A stretch of DNA of 64,000 nucleotides from Carposina sasakii. Lineage: Eukaryota; Arthropoda; Insecta; Lepidoptera; Carposinidae. The DNA is taken from contig CP053167.1 of NCBI GenBank assembly GCA_014607495.2, positions 1,240,001-1,304,000 of the forward strand, in the 5' to 3' direction. Every line of letters begins with the position of its first letter. Within the stretch, counting starts at the first letter, position 1. Of the stretch, positions 30,594-42,654 are shown one piece after another. The translations under genes and the position numbers were made by a program. Under the pieces are notes generated by a model. The model ran no database searches, had not been told where the DNA came from, and saw nothing but the letters and a program-made list of their open reading frames with translations.

Positions 30594-30970
30594 CATATAC
30601 ACATGGCTGTGTTCTCGAAATGGGGTAGCCGGAACTGCAGGATCATAGAGGAGAACCCGCAGCCACTGCTGGACGTAGGCCTCCCCCAGTGTACGCCACA
30701 TGGCTCGATCTCCCGTTTTTGCCATCCAGTCACTACCAGCCATCCTATTTAAAACATCGGTCCATCTGGCCGGAGGGCGCCCAACGCTACGCTTGCCCAG
30801 GCGCAGTCTCCATTCGACACCCACAGCCACAATTAGGATAAGATAATTCTTTATTTGTTCATGGACACAGCGGGGCCAGATGTAAATGGTCAGTGACAAG
30901 TTGGTAGCTTATCGCCTCAGAGAATGCCCGAGTTTCTTAGTCGACTCTTACGACATTCACGTAAGGAGAT
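30594..30970 (+). repeat. L-repeat copy split by a LINE fragment
   Basis: Left part ACATGGCTGTGTTCTCG ... GCAGGATCATAGAGGAG to about 30654; right part from about 30868 (GACACAGCGGGGCCAGATG) through AGAATGCCCGAGTTTC to CACGTAAGGAGAT. Confidence 0.6.
30655..30825 (-). mobile_element. RTE-type LINE 3' end, antisense
   Basis: Antisense coding for GKRSVGRPPARWTDVLNRM, AGSDWMAKTGDRAMWRTLGE and AYVQQW. Same subfamily as 63563-63893. The (GAT)n tail is lost. Confidence 0.7.
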
Positions 30971-30975
30971 AGGAA

Positions 30976-32286
30976 TATCAATCAAACTTCACAGGTTTTT
31001 TGTTAAGAATACAAGTTAACCTCCTCGACTGAGGGCACCTTCAAGGAAGGAGTTGGAATACCAGCGATAATCCTTAATTCATCACTCAACCCGCGCCCTC
31101 AATTTTAAGGTGGAAACACACTAAGCCTTTCAATTTAAATCAAAGCAGCATGACTAAGTGGAATCCCCTTATATTGGACGGTTCATGAAGTAAATACACA
31201 GAGGAGAAGTATATTGCAATTGTATCAACCGTTACTACTTCGGAAGTTTAAGGTTCCGACTGGTGTTTGCGTATTAGGTATTTAGCAAAAGCAATTCGTT
31301 CCCTGATCGCCCATGATATACCTAGATATCTCCTAACAGTAATGTGAATGGAATTTACCATCCGTAGCTGATATTGTACAATTTTCGGTGACGCGTTGCT
31401 ATTGCTTTGCTTATTCTTATTCTTTATTGTACACATACAATTACATACAGACAGAAATTATGAAAGAAAATGTACAAAGGCGTGCTTATCTCTGAAAGAG
31501 ATTTCTTCCAGCAAACCATCTGGGAAAGTGATAATTAAATATAAAAGGTAGATATGCGTGTACACAGAATATATGTATAACAAAATTTGAATTTAACAAA
31601 TAGATTGCTTTTGTATAAAACGTATTCAGCGTACCGATCACTGAAGGGAAATCGCGCTGTTGTTGCACATTTTTACCAAAAACCAAAAACGTTATTTTGT
31701 ACACATTTAGACGTTTATATCAACACATAAACGATTGTCTTCAACATATAGAATTCCGCAATGATATCCGGCCGAAAGAATAGTTAACAAATCTTGGCAC
31801 GAAGTAATATTTACTTACCATTTGAGCAATATAGTATATTTTATTTTTTAGTACAGAGCGGTTGCGAGCATGACAGAATAAAAACAAATATATCTGCGGC
31901 TTGCTGAAATGTGTCTAATAACGTCATCGTAAACTAATTATTGCTTCGTACTTTTATAACGGTTCCGTTTCGCCTTCATTCCAGCTCGAGACTAATAGAA
32001 TTGGGCGGCTGGTCTACGTCTATATACATCACCTCCTCTAAATCCTTCAACCATGCGATTGGTCCAAAAACAAAGAGCTATCTGCGAAGATCTCGTAAAT
32101 GGACGAATAATTAATGGAATAGCTGAGCAGGATCTGATGAACTTTCTAATTTGACTACAACTGAATGCCAGTACAGATGTACGCAGATTTGTTGTAATTT
32201 AATAATGTGATGGAGTCTTAATCATGACAGGTTTGTTAAGAGGTAAGTGATGTTAGGACAGTTGCCTATTATTGTAGATATACCTA
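30976..32286. other. Unassigned, with an antisense LINE 3' UTR
   Basis: 31217-31259 repeats the R-family flank (TTGTATCAACCGTTACTACT). 31385-31505 is the antisense of the LINE 3' UTR at 61745-61915 (TTATTCTTTATTGTACACAT, AGGCGTGCTTATCTC, TTTCTTCCAGCAAACCA). The rest is unassigned. Confidence 0.45.
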
Positions 32287-32476
32287 CAGGATGTAACAAT
32301 AGGGGTGTTTTAGGCGACTTGCTATGAAGATAGCCCACTATTTTGAGGTCCTATTCACTTAAGATTCGTATTCACATGTTTATTTTTCCAATTAGTATGA
32401 AGAAATTCCTAAATTACTCAGGAGTCTCTCAGTCTATATGAATAATCTTGAAAAATACAACTTCGCTTCATACCCA
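32287..32476. mobile_element. T1 MITE, decayed, one end only
   Basis: CAGGATGTAACAATAGGGG, AGCCCACTATTTTGAGG and ATTCACATGTTTATTTTTCC follow the T1 order; the right terminus is not found. Confidence 0.55.
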
Positions 32477-32972
32477 TATAACCATAACCAAATTTCCAGA
32501 CACTAAAAAAGGCACTCCTGTTTTTTTCATAATAATTTTATGACCTCCAAAATGAAGTAAACAACACGCAAAATTTCACAAGCCTTATAATATTCAAGGT
32601 CCGGGCGAAATCCCTAAAATTACCACATTGCTAGATTATTATGACATGGCAAGCAAGTATATGCAGTAGCTATCGGCATACCTTCTTATTTATTTATCTG
32701 AGACAGTCAACAACTGTATACAAAGTTACATAGTTAAGGTATTATTTATGAGGTATAAATATGTACAGTCAACGACACTATCTACACGTTAAAGTAGAAG
32801 AAAGTGACACAGAACTACCTTATAATTCCTTCTTTCACTTTCTCTTTAGTCTTTCACTTAATTTTTACTTACTCCTATTCTCATTATGTACTATCAACCA
32901 AGGCAACCAACATTCGTTGTGGATCTATCCTGTCAAATTGAAGCGGTCCCACAGATTCTTATGAAAACACAT

Positions 32973-33353
32973 AGTACTATCAATCAAGGCGCCGCTGACA
33001 TGCCTTAAGGTTTCATTTAGTTTGCAGCGCATTAGTAAACCACCCTTCAATAGAAAGTCAGAAAAACATTACAATAGACTTTTTTACTGTTGATAAAATG
33101 TAAAACAATAAAAATATTGGCTGACTAGCAGAGATGTCAAACATAAGAATATTCTTAACAATAATTTTTACTCCCTCTCCTGTTGTTTTGGGTTTCTCAA
33201 GAAAAAGGCTCATTTTATGTAACTTTTTTTTTAAATTATTGATACAATGAACAGATTGGTATGCAGCAGTAAAGAGAATGACAAGAAACTATCGTAGCTT
33301 ACAAACGAAAAATTTTTAGAATCGTATCAGCGGCGCCTTGGTTGATAGTACCT
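32973..33353. repeat. Foldback element with 26-bp inverted ends
   Basis: GTACTATCAATCAAGGCGCC (32974) and GGCGCCTTGGTTGATAGTAC (to 33351) are near-perfect complements extending into GCTGA/TCAGC. A further copy of the end (GTACTATCAACCAAGGC) lies at 32888, suggesting nesting or an older partial copy. Confidence 0.6.
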
Positions 33354-34242
33354 ACAGACAGGCAATGCTACTTGTACGATTGGTAGTTTTGACGATTTCT
33401 TAATACATACGAGTCTTAATAAATACAAGAGGTGTCATAATTTTTCCATCTCTCAGGTTAGGCACAAGCGTGACGGCAACTTTATACGAGCGACAGAGAA
33501 ATAAATGAGGGGATCATTGGACCCAATTCTTCCGAACCGCATCCGTACTTTACTACAAAGTAGTCGGCGCTAACATGTTCATTCTTCAGACGTGTCAGAA
33601 CGTCGTCGATTGTTTTTTTAAGCAAATATCTGAGCCAGAGTTCTCCCTAGAGACAGACAAAGGAAGCGCACGTCATCCATCCAAGGAGCGATCGTGAATA
33701 ATGAATGTTCGAATATCTAAAAATATTCCCAACAGATCCGCGCCTGATAATTGGCCCAGACTGCGAATAAAGCTTTAAGTGGAGAGTGTCGATTGCGGAA
33801 TGAGGCAACGCTCATTTCGGTCCCGAATTGGATGGGTGATTTTGATTCGTTAAACTTGAATAATCAATTACTCATAAGAATACAAATATTACCTATAGAA
33901 GGTGGGTTCCAACCAAACGCAAGGCGAAAAACAGGCATAAAATATCGACTTGACGTATGCATGACATAAAAATCTAGAATAAATTATGTATTACTATAAT
34001 TTAAAATGGAGTGAAAGCATATCCCAGCTCACCCTTAAAGGTATTGTGAACGTGATATGATATTGTGTAGCTCTTTATTTATAAGATAACATGGCGACGA
34101 CAAATATGCAGTCACTGATAACCGATATCTGACACCGAGGTCACATTGTGAGCGGGATAGGTGATCTATTTTAATGTACTTGCAATCTGTAGGTAATTAT
34201 GTAGATATTTATTTAGGTTCTATTTATATGGAGCACTACTAC
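33354..34242. other. Unassigned stretch
   Basis: Nothing recognised; more even base composition than most of the window, possibly unique host DNA. Confidence 0.35.
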
Positions 34243-34471
34243 ACGAGTGGCAGAGTAGAATTCGTACCACCCCATGTTTGGATATCGTACGAGGCGATTA
34301 AGGGTTTGCGGAAGGCGGGCAGCAGCGCCTCCCGTGTTGACAACATAGTCCAAAATACAAACTGCGGTCACCAACTCGCCTGCCCAGCGTGGTGACATGG
34401 CAGTCTTGTGGCATGCCCTGGGGGAGGCCTACGTCCAGCAGTGGACTGCAATAGGCTGATGATGATGATGA
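34243..34471 (+). mobile_element. SINE-A copy
   Basis: GGCAGAGTAGAATTCGTACC to AGGCTGATGATGATGATGA; lacks about 20 bp around the GACTATGGGCAAATACC segment of other copies. Confidence 0.7.
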
Positions 34472-35052
34472 CCTACCCTATGATTGTAACACTTATGTTA
34501 TGTATGCCAGGATCCGTTTCACAGAATAATTCACATGTCTGATTTAAGAACAACAATTTTTTTATGCAGTTGCAGTTTTAATGTCGTTATAGACTAAGCA
34601 ACTAGCGCCATCGTTTCTATTGTGTCCAGTGTAAGCAAAATACTCTTAGATTGTTTATCTACTGATTGACAGTGTTATAGGTTTGCCTATAACTATAAAA
34701 TTAGTACAATATTATTACCTACATTATATGAAAGCTGTGACTAAATTGTAAGTTACTTTAAAACACTCCTATGAAAGCTTTTAATAAAATTCTTTGCTTA
34801 TATTAAAACTTCCCTGTTTTCTTTCTACAAGGAGCTGGAAATTTAAAACCAGTAATGTCTCCATAATGCAGTTACATTCTGGAGTCGTTAAAATCAATGT
34901 AACCTACACGCAACAAGTAATATCACACGTCCGACATTTTCGGATGACACTATTTTTTGTAAACAAAGGTTTTTTTTTGCCTAAAATTTTGCATAACTTC
35001 CTACATAATAGTTGAGAATACGGAGACGTCACGGTCAATAATTAGTACATAA
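34472..35052. other. Unassigned AT-rich stretch
   Basis: Nothing recognised. Confidence 0.35.
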
Positions 35053-35133
35053 ATAAACTATATCCATGACTCAGATACAAACATTTACCATTATTTGCAC
35101 CTACCGGGATTCGAACCCAGGACATAACACTAT
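35053..35133 (-). mobile_element. SINE-B copy, antisense, truncated
   Basis: ATTTGCACCTACCGGGATTC then GAACCCAGGAC: the B-box part of SINE-B; the A-box head is missing. Confidence 0.6.
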
Positions 35134-35134
35134 T

Positions 35135-35295
35135 CTATGCGAAAATAACTCTGTCTATCTCGCTTTCACGAAAAAACTACTGAACCGTTTTAAATGAAAT
35201 TTTGGTACACAGATAGTCTAGAGGCTAAGAAATTACATAGGCTACTTTTATTCTGGGATTTTTTTTCCACATATCGCGCGCGTCCACTAGTATTC
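35135..35295 (+). mobile_element. Helitron fragment
   Basis: CTATCTCGCTTTCACG, ACTACTGAACCGTTTTAAAT, ACAGATAGTCTAGAGGC and CGCGCGTCCACTAGTATTCC follow the order of short Helitrons. Confidence 0.5.
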
Positions 35296-35639
35296 CATTA
35301 TTTAGAACCCCTCCTTACTGGACCTTCCTCCATGATATGATCTTGGAGTAATAGTTATAGCTCGCCTTGCTTATCCCCGAGGAATACAAGGAGTTAAAAA
35401 CTTTTATTTCTATTTTCTTTAGATACTAAATTCGAAGAGACAATTTTTCCCGCCTTCCTCTCGGAAAATGATTTATAAGATGAAACAGGGTGAAATATAT
35501 ATTTATACACTTCAGAACATATTAACCTTTCAGTAAGTAGTAGTAATCGACATTGGATTCCATTGCTTTTTTAAAATTAGTTCCGTAGTTCCATATCTTT
35601 ATAAAATATAGCTATAACATACCAATGTTAGTTATTTAA

Positions 35640-35730
35640 GTATTATAAAATTATTAATAAAGAAAATGGAAAAAATTCTTCACCCGAGTGGGAATCGAAC
35701 CCGCGTTCGATTGCCACTCGGGTGAAGTCG
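35640..35730 (-). mobile_element. SINE-C copy, antisense
   Basis: Reverse complement of the 20420-20490 end: GAGTGGGAATCGAACCCGCG (B box antisense) preceded by TTATTAATAAAGAAAATGG. CACCCGAGTGG and CCACTCGGGTG form a local hairpin. Confidence 0.6.
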
Positions 35731-35860
35731 AGTGATTCGATTTGTTTGAAAATGTTTGGATCCGTTAATTTTTCTTTGCAATACACATAGTTGACGCGGA
35801 CAAAGTTACGGACATCCGCTTGTATTATAAATGTGATAACATGTGAAAATATTAATTATA

Positions 35861-36060
35861 TTATACTAGTGAGAGTGACGTGAGAGTGCATTACTCCCGT
35901 GCGAAGCCGGGGCGGGTCCCTAGTTATACATTATGAACCTTCTTGTGAATCACTCTATCTATTAAAAAAAACCGCATCAAAATCCGTTCCCTAGTTTGAA
36001 AGATCTAAGCATACATAGGGACAGACAGCAGAAAGCGACTTTGTTATATAATATGTAGTG
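35861..36060 (-). mobile_element. Helitron-like repeat, second type
   Basis: GTGCGAAGCCGGGGCGGGTC, CATCAAAATCCGTTCCCTAG, CATACATAGGGACAGACAGC and the end ATATAATATGTAGTGATT. Nearly identical to 46165-46360. ATCACTACATATTATA is, from memory, a recurrent insect Helitron 5' end. Confidence 0.6.
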
Positions 36061-37311
36061 ATTAGTTTTTTTCACAAATGTACCTTCTCTACTATTCTAG
36101 TGTTCCATGTAGCTTCATAGTATATATTTCACTAAACAACGTGTATGATTACTTTTAGTTCATGAATGGAGTAAGAACAATGGGGAGGTGCTTTAACAAC
36201 GCTTGTTTATCGAGCTAAGACGGCATTATTTTCTCTACCTCCCCTTATTACGTAATTCGCGAAAGCAGTAGCAAAAATTGCCCAATTATCGCGTAGCAAT
36301 GCAAAATTCGCTTATGAATTTAATAAGCGATCAGCAATAATTATACGTGGTAAAGAAGGTACATTTTCGAAATAGCCCTGCGTAGTTGACGTTCTCCGAA
36401 GCTTTGTTTTGAAAACGTTGTTTATAGGTAATAACCCGATCTTGCGCGAACTTACTCAAAATACATATAAATAGTACCTATAGAATAGAATATTTTTTTA
36501 TTTAAAAGTTACACATACACGGGCAGAAAAAACAGAACAAGAAAATAGAAATAGGGTAGAAACAGATACAATCGAAAGTAGACAGGTAGGATCAGACATA
36601 TGAAAGAAAGAAATAAAGAAATTATTTATTCAGCATTTTAAAATGTTTCACAATACAGCCAAATAGAAAAACATATGAAGAAGTACATTAAGAAAAAGAA
36701 CTGTGCACCTCATTAGGAGCCCGCATGTCACGTTCTGTGTAAGTGCAACCGCCAAACAGGTTCCCTTTCAGCTGAATGCTGCTCTATCGATTTAAAAAAG
36801 ACTCATATTCTCGCCACAGCCTACAACAGCTGAGACGTCATTGGTGGCCGTAAGTCTTCGCTGATAATAAGAAATATGCGTCTGACACGAAAACAGATTG
36901 TAGATATTTTATTCGAAAAATATTAAAATTCAAACCGAATAGTGCAAAAACAACATCAATCGGTTAGTAAATACCAAAGTTACAGGTGTGTAAAAGTTTA
37001 AAAAATTCAAAGGAATAAAATTCATGCATATACCCTATTACTTCTCCTCCTGATTCTACCTCCACGTTTTCTAGTATGGGAGTAGTGAGTTACATACTCC
37101 AGGGGTTTGTCCTTATCAACGTAGTTAGATTGGAAATAAATTGGTGCTGACCCCCTGTGTGGGCTAAAATGTGGGGGGTGGGGGATGAATTTCATTAGTT
37201 ACATTAGCTATATAAACCAAGTGGCGTGCTCGCTTCGGTCACTTTTCTTTAGACTGCGAAATATAAAAGACGTTGACCAGCGTTCCGCAATGATTAAGCC
37301 TATGCAAATTC
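36061..37311. other. Unassigned stretch
   Basis: 36485-36800 has TTATTTATTCAGCATTTTAA followed by purine-rich text and may be a LINE or SINE end. Nothing firm. Confidence 0.35.
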
Positions 37312-37630
37312 GGGTACTAGAATACATCAGCTGCATCCCCTTTCGTGCATGTCGTAAGAGTCGACTAAGGAACTTCTCTCAGGCTGTCTGCTAGCAACTT
37401 AACACTTCAATAATATCCGACCGAGCTGTGCTAAACGTGGCTCTAAAGATCTCCTTCATGTTCCTGTATCTAGTTAGGGCTGGAGTCATAAGAGTCGACT
37501 GAGGAACTCAGGGACATTACTTCAACGGAACACTGATCATTAATATCCGATACAGCTATGCCTAACATGGCTGTAGGGTTTCCTTCGAAATTCTGCAGTT
37601 GTGGCTACCCCATTTGGAGAATTATATTAC
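37312..37630 (-). repeat. Two consecutive antisense L-repeat copies
   Basis: 37312-37470 (CATCAGCTGCATCCCCTTTC ... CTCCTTCATGTTCCTG) and 37490-37620 (AAGAGTCGACTGAGGAACTC ... AATTCTGCAGTTGTGGCTAC) are both antisense. Confidence 0.6.
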
Positions 37631-37669
37631 CTAATTGGACCTTAGGCCCTTAGATTAAATTTATGATAC

Positions 37670-37858
37670 AAATGATCGCCTGCTACGCCATTGGTCCTGG
37701 GTTCGAACCCCGGTAGGTGCAAACATTGATGTGATGAATCGATGTTTGTTTCCGAGTCAAGGATGTTTCTATAAGTATCTATGTATTTATATATCGTTGC
37801 TTAGTACCCACAACACAAGACCTTAGGGATCTTAGTGTGGGACAATGGGACAGGTATT
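37670..37858 (+). mobile_element. SINE-B copy, sense
   Basis: CGCCTGCTACGCCATTGGTC, GGGTTCGAACCCC (B box), AGGTGCAAACATTGATG, then the body ending near TTAGTACCCACAACACAAGA and CTTAGTGTGGGAC. Shows the non-tRNA body of the family. Confidence 0.7.
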
Positions 37859-37909
37859 GTGAAGTGTGTGAATAAAAAAAAATTGCTTTGCAAATCTGAA
37901 CTTAAGGCT

Positions 37910-38066
37910 GCCTTTTCGCAGGAAAGTTGCTATGCTACGTTGCTATATGCGTTTGATATCTACCGATCGAATTGATTGTCATCATGGAGCAATGAAGATG
38001 ATTAATGGATATCACATGCATCCGTAGCAACGAAGCATAGGACATCTCTGGTGGAAAGGCACTAAG
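37910..38066. repeat. Foldback MITE with roughly 45-bp imperfect arms
   Basis: AAGGCTGCCTTTTCGCAGG ... TTGCTATGCTACGTTGCTAT pairs with CGTAGCAACGAAGCATAGG ... GGTGGAAAGGCAC. Confidence 0.55.
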
Positions 38067-38580
38067 GTCTATGCCCAGAAACTTAGATGAATTATAACTA
38101 GATTCAGTGACAGCGCTCAAAAAATGACACGACAATTAGCTGCTCAATTGTATGGCTGGGCATCTATCGTCATGAATTGATACAAGCAAAGTCGAGTCTT
38201 ATGGAAACTACATAAGATTCAAGTTTAAAAATCTAATCTAATGCAGTTATTACGTTTACATAGATTTACTGGTGCCACTTTTTATAAAGATTTCACTATG
38301 AAACCCCGCTTCTACCTATAAACACGTCACTGCCCAGAAATAACATTTCTGAAACAAAGTAAAAGCTAATAAAATTACATATCTCGATCTCAATACATGT
38401 CTGAGAATAATTATGAAATTTGTAGTATATTACTTACCTAATACAAGATTACATAAAGTATTATGTTAAATCACATAAATTATTTTTACATAGGCTATTT
38501 TCATAGCAATTAGTACCTACCCCTACACATACACTACCCTGTATATGTATGTCTGTTATGTAACTCATGATACAATTATA

Positions 38581-38908
38581 CAGGATGTTTTTTCGTTTCC
38601 ACCCTTAACGAAGGGTACGTACTCTATACATGCCAAAAAAAATGCTGGGAAACGATGTAAATTTTTTAGATTACTTGATTTTTTTTTATTATTTGATCGG
38701 GCGAAATTTATAGTGTCCAGTGTTTATGCTAGTTTTTTCATAGACAGATATTAATTATTTCTCGTGAAAAAAATCTTGCTACGCGCGTCTATGTGCATTT
38801 ATGCAGAAAAACGCAGTCTATTTGCTCAACTTTGGACCCTAATATCTTGGGAACCAGACACTTCCCAGGTATGCTTCCATGGAGAAAAATGGACCAAAAA
38901 TCATCCTG
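38581..38908 (+). mobile_element. T2 MITE, full length, 328 bp
   Basis: CAGGATGTTTTTTCG to AAAATCATCCTG with TA at 38579-38580 and 38909-38910. Interior includes TTAACGAAGGGTACGTACTC and CTACGCGCGTCTATGTGCAT. Lacks about 50 bp (GATCGTGATGATGAGGAG...) present near the right end of the 58807 copy. Confidence 0.8.
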
Positions 38909-40136
38909 TATATGTTAAGGCTTATGCAAGTAGTGTTGAACTTATCTAATTTCGTTCACGAGATAACTTAAGACGTACTAAAACTTCCTAACCGGCCCTA
39001 AATTTGTAGGTGTCAGATGAACGCGATAACAAGATGATTTTCCAATATCCGCTGGCCAGCTAACGAGTTAGGTTAGGTACTTCCATCTTTCCCTAATCAG
39101 ACATGTCCTAATGGGTTCAGATATTGGCATCATGAACCTATAAGGGTAGCTACATTATTTGCTGGAAGATGCGTCGACATATCTCCAGGTACAGGCAAAG
39201 CAAACGTACTACGAGTAACGCGTGATCGGTTGAATGTATTATCATATTTATTTGCCGGTTCTGACGTTACGCGATCGATTGTACGCGACGAATTTTCTGT
39301 CAGATATGTATGGGCCATTAAGAAAACGAAAGAGATCCTCCTACCTACAGCACAGCGGGGCTAGATGCAAAAGATCAGAAGTAAGTAGCTTATCGCTTAA
39401 CATTGAACGACCTTTGATCGACTCTTAATTCTAGTAAATGGACAAAATAAAGACCAGTGACATGATGAATTGTGATTTGTTATACCTTTTGTCCCTTCAA
39501 CAATAAATAAGTTACGAGTATACCTCAGTCAGTAGTTGTAAACCTAGGTCACAAAAACACTTTTTATTTGTCAAAGCATTTTAAAACCTATACCGAATAA
39601 AATAGGGGAAACTTTGGCCCCAACCTTTCAACTTTATTTTATTAGTCCAACAAAAGCGAGCCTGAACAAAAAACTGTCGTAAAATAATGTTTTAATATCG
39701 GTGGGACCAACAATGAGATACCGAGCCTGTCTAGCAGACAATAGGCCCATATTGGTCCAGAATTCGTGAGGGCTAAGCTACCGTCCCCTTATTACCTAAC
39801 TAGCAAAAGCAAAGCGCTAGCGAAAGTTTTACAAAATTCGCTGAAGGCTTGTCAAATTCGTATTTCGTAAAAAACAACAGTCTTTAGAAAATTTGACATT
39901 TCATCTGGCAGGCTGATTACGTATCTTGCAAAAACAGAGCAGAAGCAAAGCGAAAATTGAATATTCGCGCTGAAATGTCAAAATTCCTTTGAAATTTATG
40001 ACACTTGGACAGTACACTAATATTGTTTGATCAGTATCTCGTAAAGCTTACGAGTACAATTAGTAAAAAAGCGTCATTCAATCTACATAATACATAGTAA
40101 TTTGGCGTAATTTAGGTTGTACATATGCCCCGTGCT
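38909..40136. other. Unassigned stretch
   Basis: 39345-39425 has scattered L-repeat text (GCGGGGCTAGATGCAAA). 39780-39990 has AGCAAAAGCAAAGCG text found in other AT-rich repeats. No gene seen. Confidence 0.35.
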
Positions 40137-40345
40137 GATGCGGGGCTTCACTAGAATACATCAGCTGCATTTCCTACCGTGCATTTTGTAAGAGTCGACT
40201 CGTCGAAGAGTAGTAGGTACAGAGGCGTTTTCCCGAAAACTTGTCACTTTTCTTCTACATCTGGGTCCGCTGAGCTAAACGTGGCTGTAATATCATTTGT
40301 GATCTTGTAGTTCTGGCTACCCAATTTGGAAACGCAGCCGTGTAA
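40137..40345 (-). repeat. L-repeat copy, antisense
   Basis: GATGCGGGGCTTCACTAGAA, ATCAGCTGCATTTCC, AGAGTCGACTCG, then GCTAAACGTGGCTGTAA and TGTAGTTCTGGCTACCC in order. Confidence 0.65.
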
Positions 40346-40361
40346 TATGTATGTATATTGA

Positions 40362-40600
40362 AGTCATCATCATCTTCCTGCCCTAGTTCCCATTTATTTG
40401 GAGTCGGCGCAATATGTTCTTTTCTTCCATTCATCCCTATTATCCGTCATATCATTGCTCACTCCCGGTATACGCATATCCTCCCTTACACAGTTCATCC
40501 AACCCTTCTTTAGTCTACCTCTTCCTTTATATCTATCCACACTCATGTACAACGTTCTCTGTAAAATATGCTTTACATGCCCGTACCAACCAAGACATTG
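40362..40600 (-). pseudogene. LINE polyprotein C-terminus, antisense
   Basis: The reverse strand encodes GWYGHVKHILQRTLYMSVDR, YKGRGRLKKGWMNCVREDMR and DEWKKRTYCADSK before a stop; CATCATCATC marks the 3' tail. The pattern WYGHV ... GRGR.KK.W is the terminal region of a lepidopteran non-LTR element. 5'-truncated. Confidence 0.7.
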
Positions 40601-41287
40601 AAGTTACTTAATTAAAGTGTCTTCTCCTAGTTTGCATTTTATATTAACTTAGCACTATTAGCCTAGTTTTCATAAAACTGATTAAATTAATTACAAACAT
40701 CATTAAGTAGTAGGCTAATCGGTTTTGAGGTTTCCAGATTGTGTGGGCTAATCCTTTTTACAAACTAATGTAAAAAAAAAGAAAATGTCTGCCAGGTGTT
40801 TTTCCACGACACTATTGCTGTATGGACATTATGGGTCAAATTCTTTGATCAATAGTTAACCTTTCTATTATTGAAAACACGTCAAAAAACCATAGTTTTA
40901 GTGATCATAGTTAAGCTGCAGTAAGGGTTATACCACAGAACCCTCTTTCTGTATGTACTTATAATTCGAAGTACCGAAAGATTATACAGGGTGTAGGTGA
41001 CAGCCAGGCAAATACTGAAATGCTGAACAATTACCCACAACCTGTATAATAAATAATATAGATCTTAAGGTTTGTTTAGGGCAAACTCCCCACCCTGCCA
41101 AACTCCCATGTCCGTTTTTAGATTCCTATGGTACATAATTTGAAAGTCTATAATCTGTGGGTACTCTGAACCGTTCAACTGGCGGAGGTCAACAGCTGCT
41201 TGACCTCTAAAGCGGTGCTCATTGGGGATTACAGATTAAATAACTACAGTCATCTCCTGAGAGCTATTATGTGAATTAGTTATGATT
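40601..41287. other. Unassigned stretch
   Basis: Nothing recognised. Confidence 0.35.
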
Positions 41288-41298
41288 ACAAAATCGGA

Positions 41299-41641
41299 TG
41301 CTTGGGATCTCTCTGCGTGATCGAATCAGAAATGAGGAGATCCGCAGACGTACAAAGTTCACCGACATAGCTCATCGGTCCAGCAAGCTGAAGTGGCAAT
41401 GGGCAGGGCACATAGCTCGAAGAACTGATGGCCGATGGAGTCGGAAAGTTCTAGAGTGGATACCACGTATCGGCAAGCGCAGCGTGGGAAGGCCACCCGC
41501 GAGGTGGACGGATGACCTGGCCAAGGTTGCGGGCGTCGGTTGGATGCAGGCTGCTTCCGACCGGTCGGAGTAGAGGTTGTTGGGGGAGGCCTATGTCCAA
41601 CAGTGGGCTTCTCAGGGCTGTAAATGATGATGATGATGATG
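41299..41641 (+). pseudogene. RTE-type LINE, 5'-truncated insertion with 11-bp target duplication
   Basis: Encodes the end of an RTE-type polyprotein: LGISLRDRIRNEEIRRRTKF, LKWQWAGHIARRTDGRWSRK, GKRSVGRPPARWTDDLAKVA, QAASDRSE, then a stop (TAG) where Trp is expected, and LLGEAYVQQWASQG. Ends in (GAT)n. ACAAAATCGGA occurs at 41288-41298 and 41642-41652. A dead-on-arrival copy. Confidence 0.85.
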
Positions 41642-41844
41642 ACAAAATCGGAGCTCAGTGCATATTATTTATTACTAGTGGCTGCTTAGTATGCGCAAAC
41701 TTAAAAATTCCCGTTATTTCCCATTCGTGTGGGAATTTTGGGAAATCCTTTCTTATCTGATGCGTACGTCATAGGAGAACACACCGTCTAAGATTCAGAT
41801 CTCTAGATCAGGGGTTTAGAATAAATATATATATATATATATAT

Positions 41845-42046
41845 CACACAATGAGATCTTGTGTCGTGGGTACTAAGCAACGGTATATAAATACATAGAT
41901 GAGTATAGAAACAACCATGACTCGGAAACAAACACCAATATTCATCATATCAATGTTTGCACCTACCGGGATTCGAACCCAGCACCTATGGCGTCGCAGG
42001 CAGGGTCACTACCTACTACATGCTACTACACTAATCGGCCGTCAAA
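41845..42046 (-). mobile_element. SINE-B copy, antisense
   Basis: TCTTGTGTCGTGGGTACTAA at the tail side, AATGTTTGCACCTACCGGGA, GAACCCAGCACCTATGG and CACTAATCGGCCGTCA at the head. Preceded by an (AT)n run at 41827-41842. About 10 bp (CTACTACATG) are duplicated in the head. Confidence 0.7.
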
Positions 42047-42654
42047 GATTTAGAATGTGCCTTTATCCGTCGGTCATTCAGAACAAAACATTTTGTATGT
42101 ATAGATTCAGTGCAGGGGTCAAGTTATAGTTACTGCGGTTGCTTATTAGATGGGTGAACTCTTACCCTCGTATTTTTAGTGGGATTTATATTTCTGTGAA
42201 GGCACTCGAGTGAGGGAGTAGTGCTTTGTTTTCTTTGAGATAATAGTTGTTTTCCAATAGTTGAGTGATTGAAGTTTAAGTTGAATTTTTGCATTTTAGG
42301 ATTGTTTAAATTGTTGAAGTGAGATGCCGATTTAAACAGCTTAAGTAAATTATGGACTTCTCCATCGATAAGTACCTAATTCCAACTCTACTACTTTCTA
42401 GTACTACACTAGTCTTTTTTAAAGTAGCTACCAACTTGCCTTTTCTTTAACAATTTTTATTTTGAGCTGGAATTTTCTGAATATCGAGTATATTTATGAG
42501 GCCAACGCAAGCCAGCTTCTCCTGAGGGGAATCTACTATCAAGTGTCTAATATTTTGAAAAGAAAAGTAGAAATGGTCAATGTATATTTCCCTAAACGAA
42601 TGGTTAATAAATGTTTCTATTTTTAGTTTTGTTTTAATGTTTGTCTATGCTGAT
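42047..42654. other. Unassigned stretch
   Basis: Nothing recognised. Confidence 0.35.

Noticed and set aside
41827..41842. (AT)n run as a regulatory site
   Set aside because: Simple microsatellite at a SINE end.
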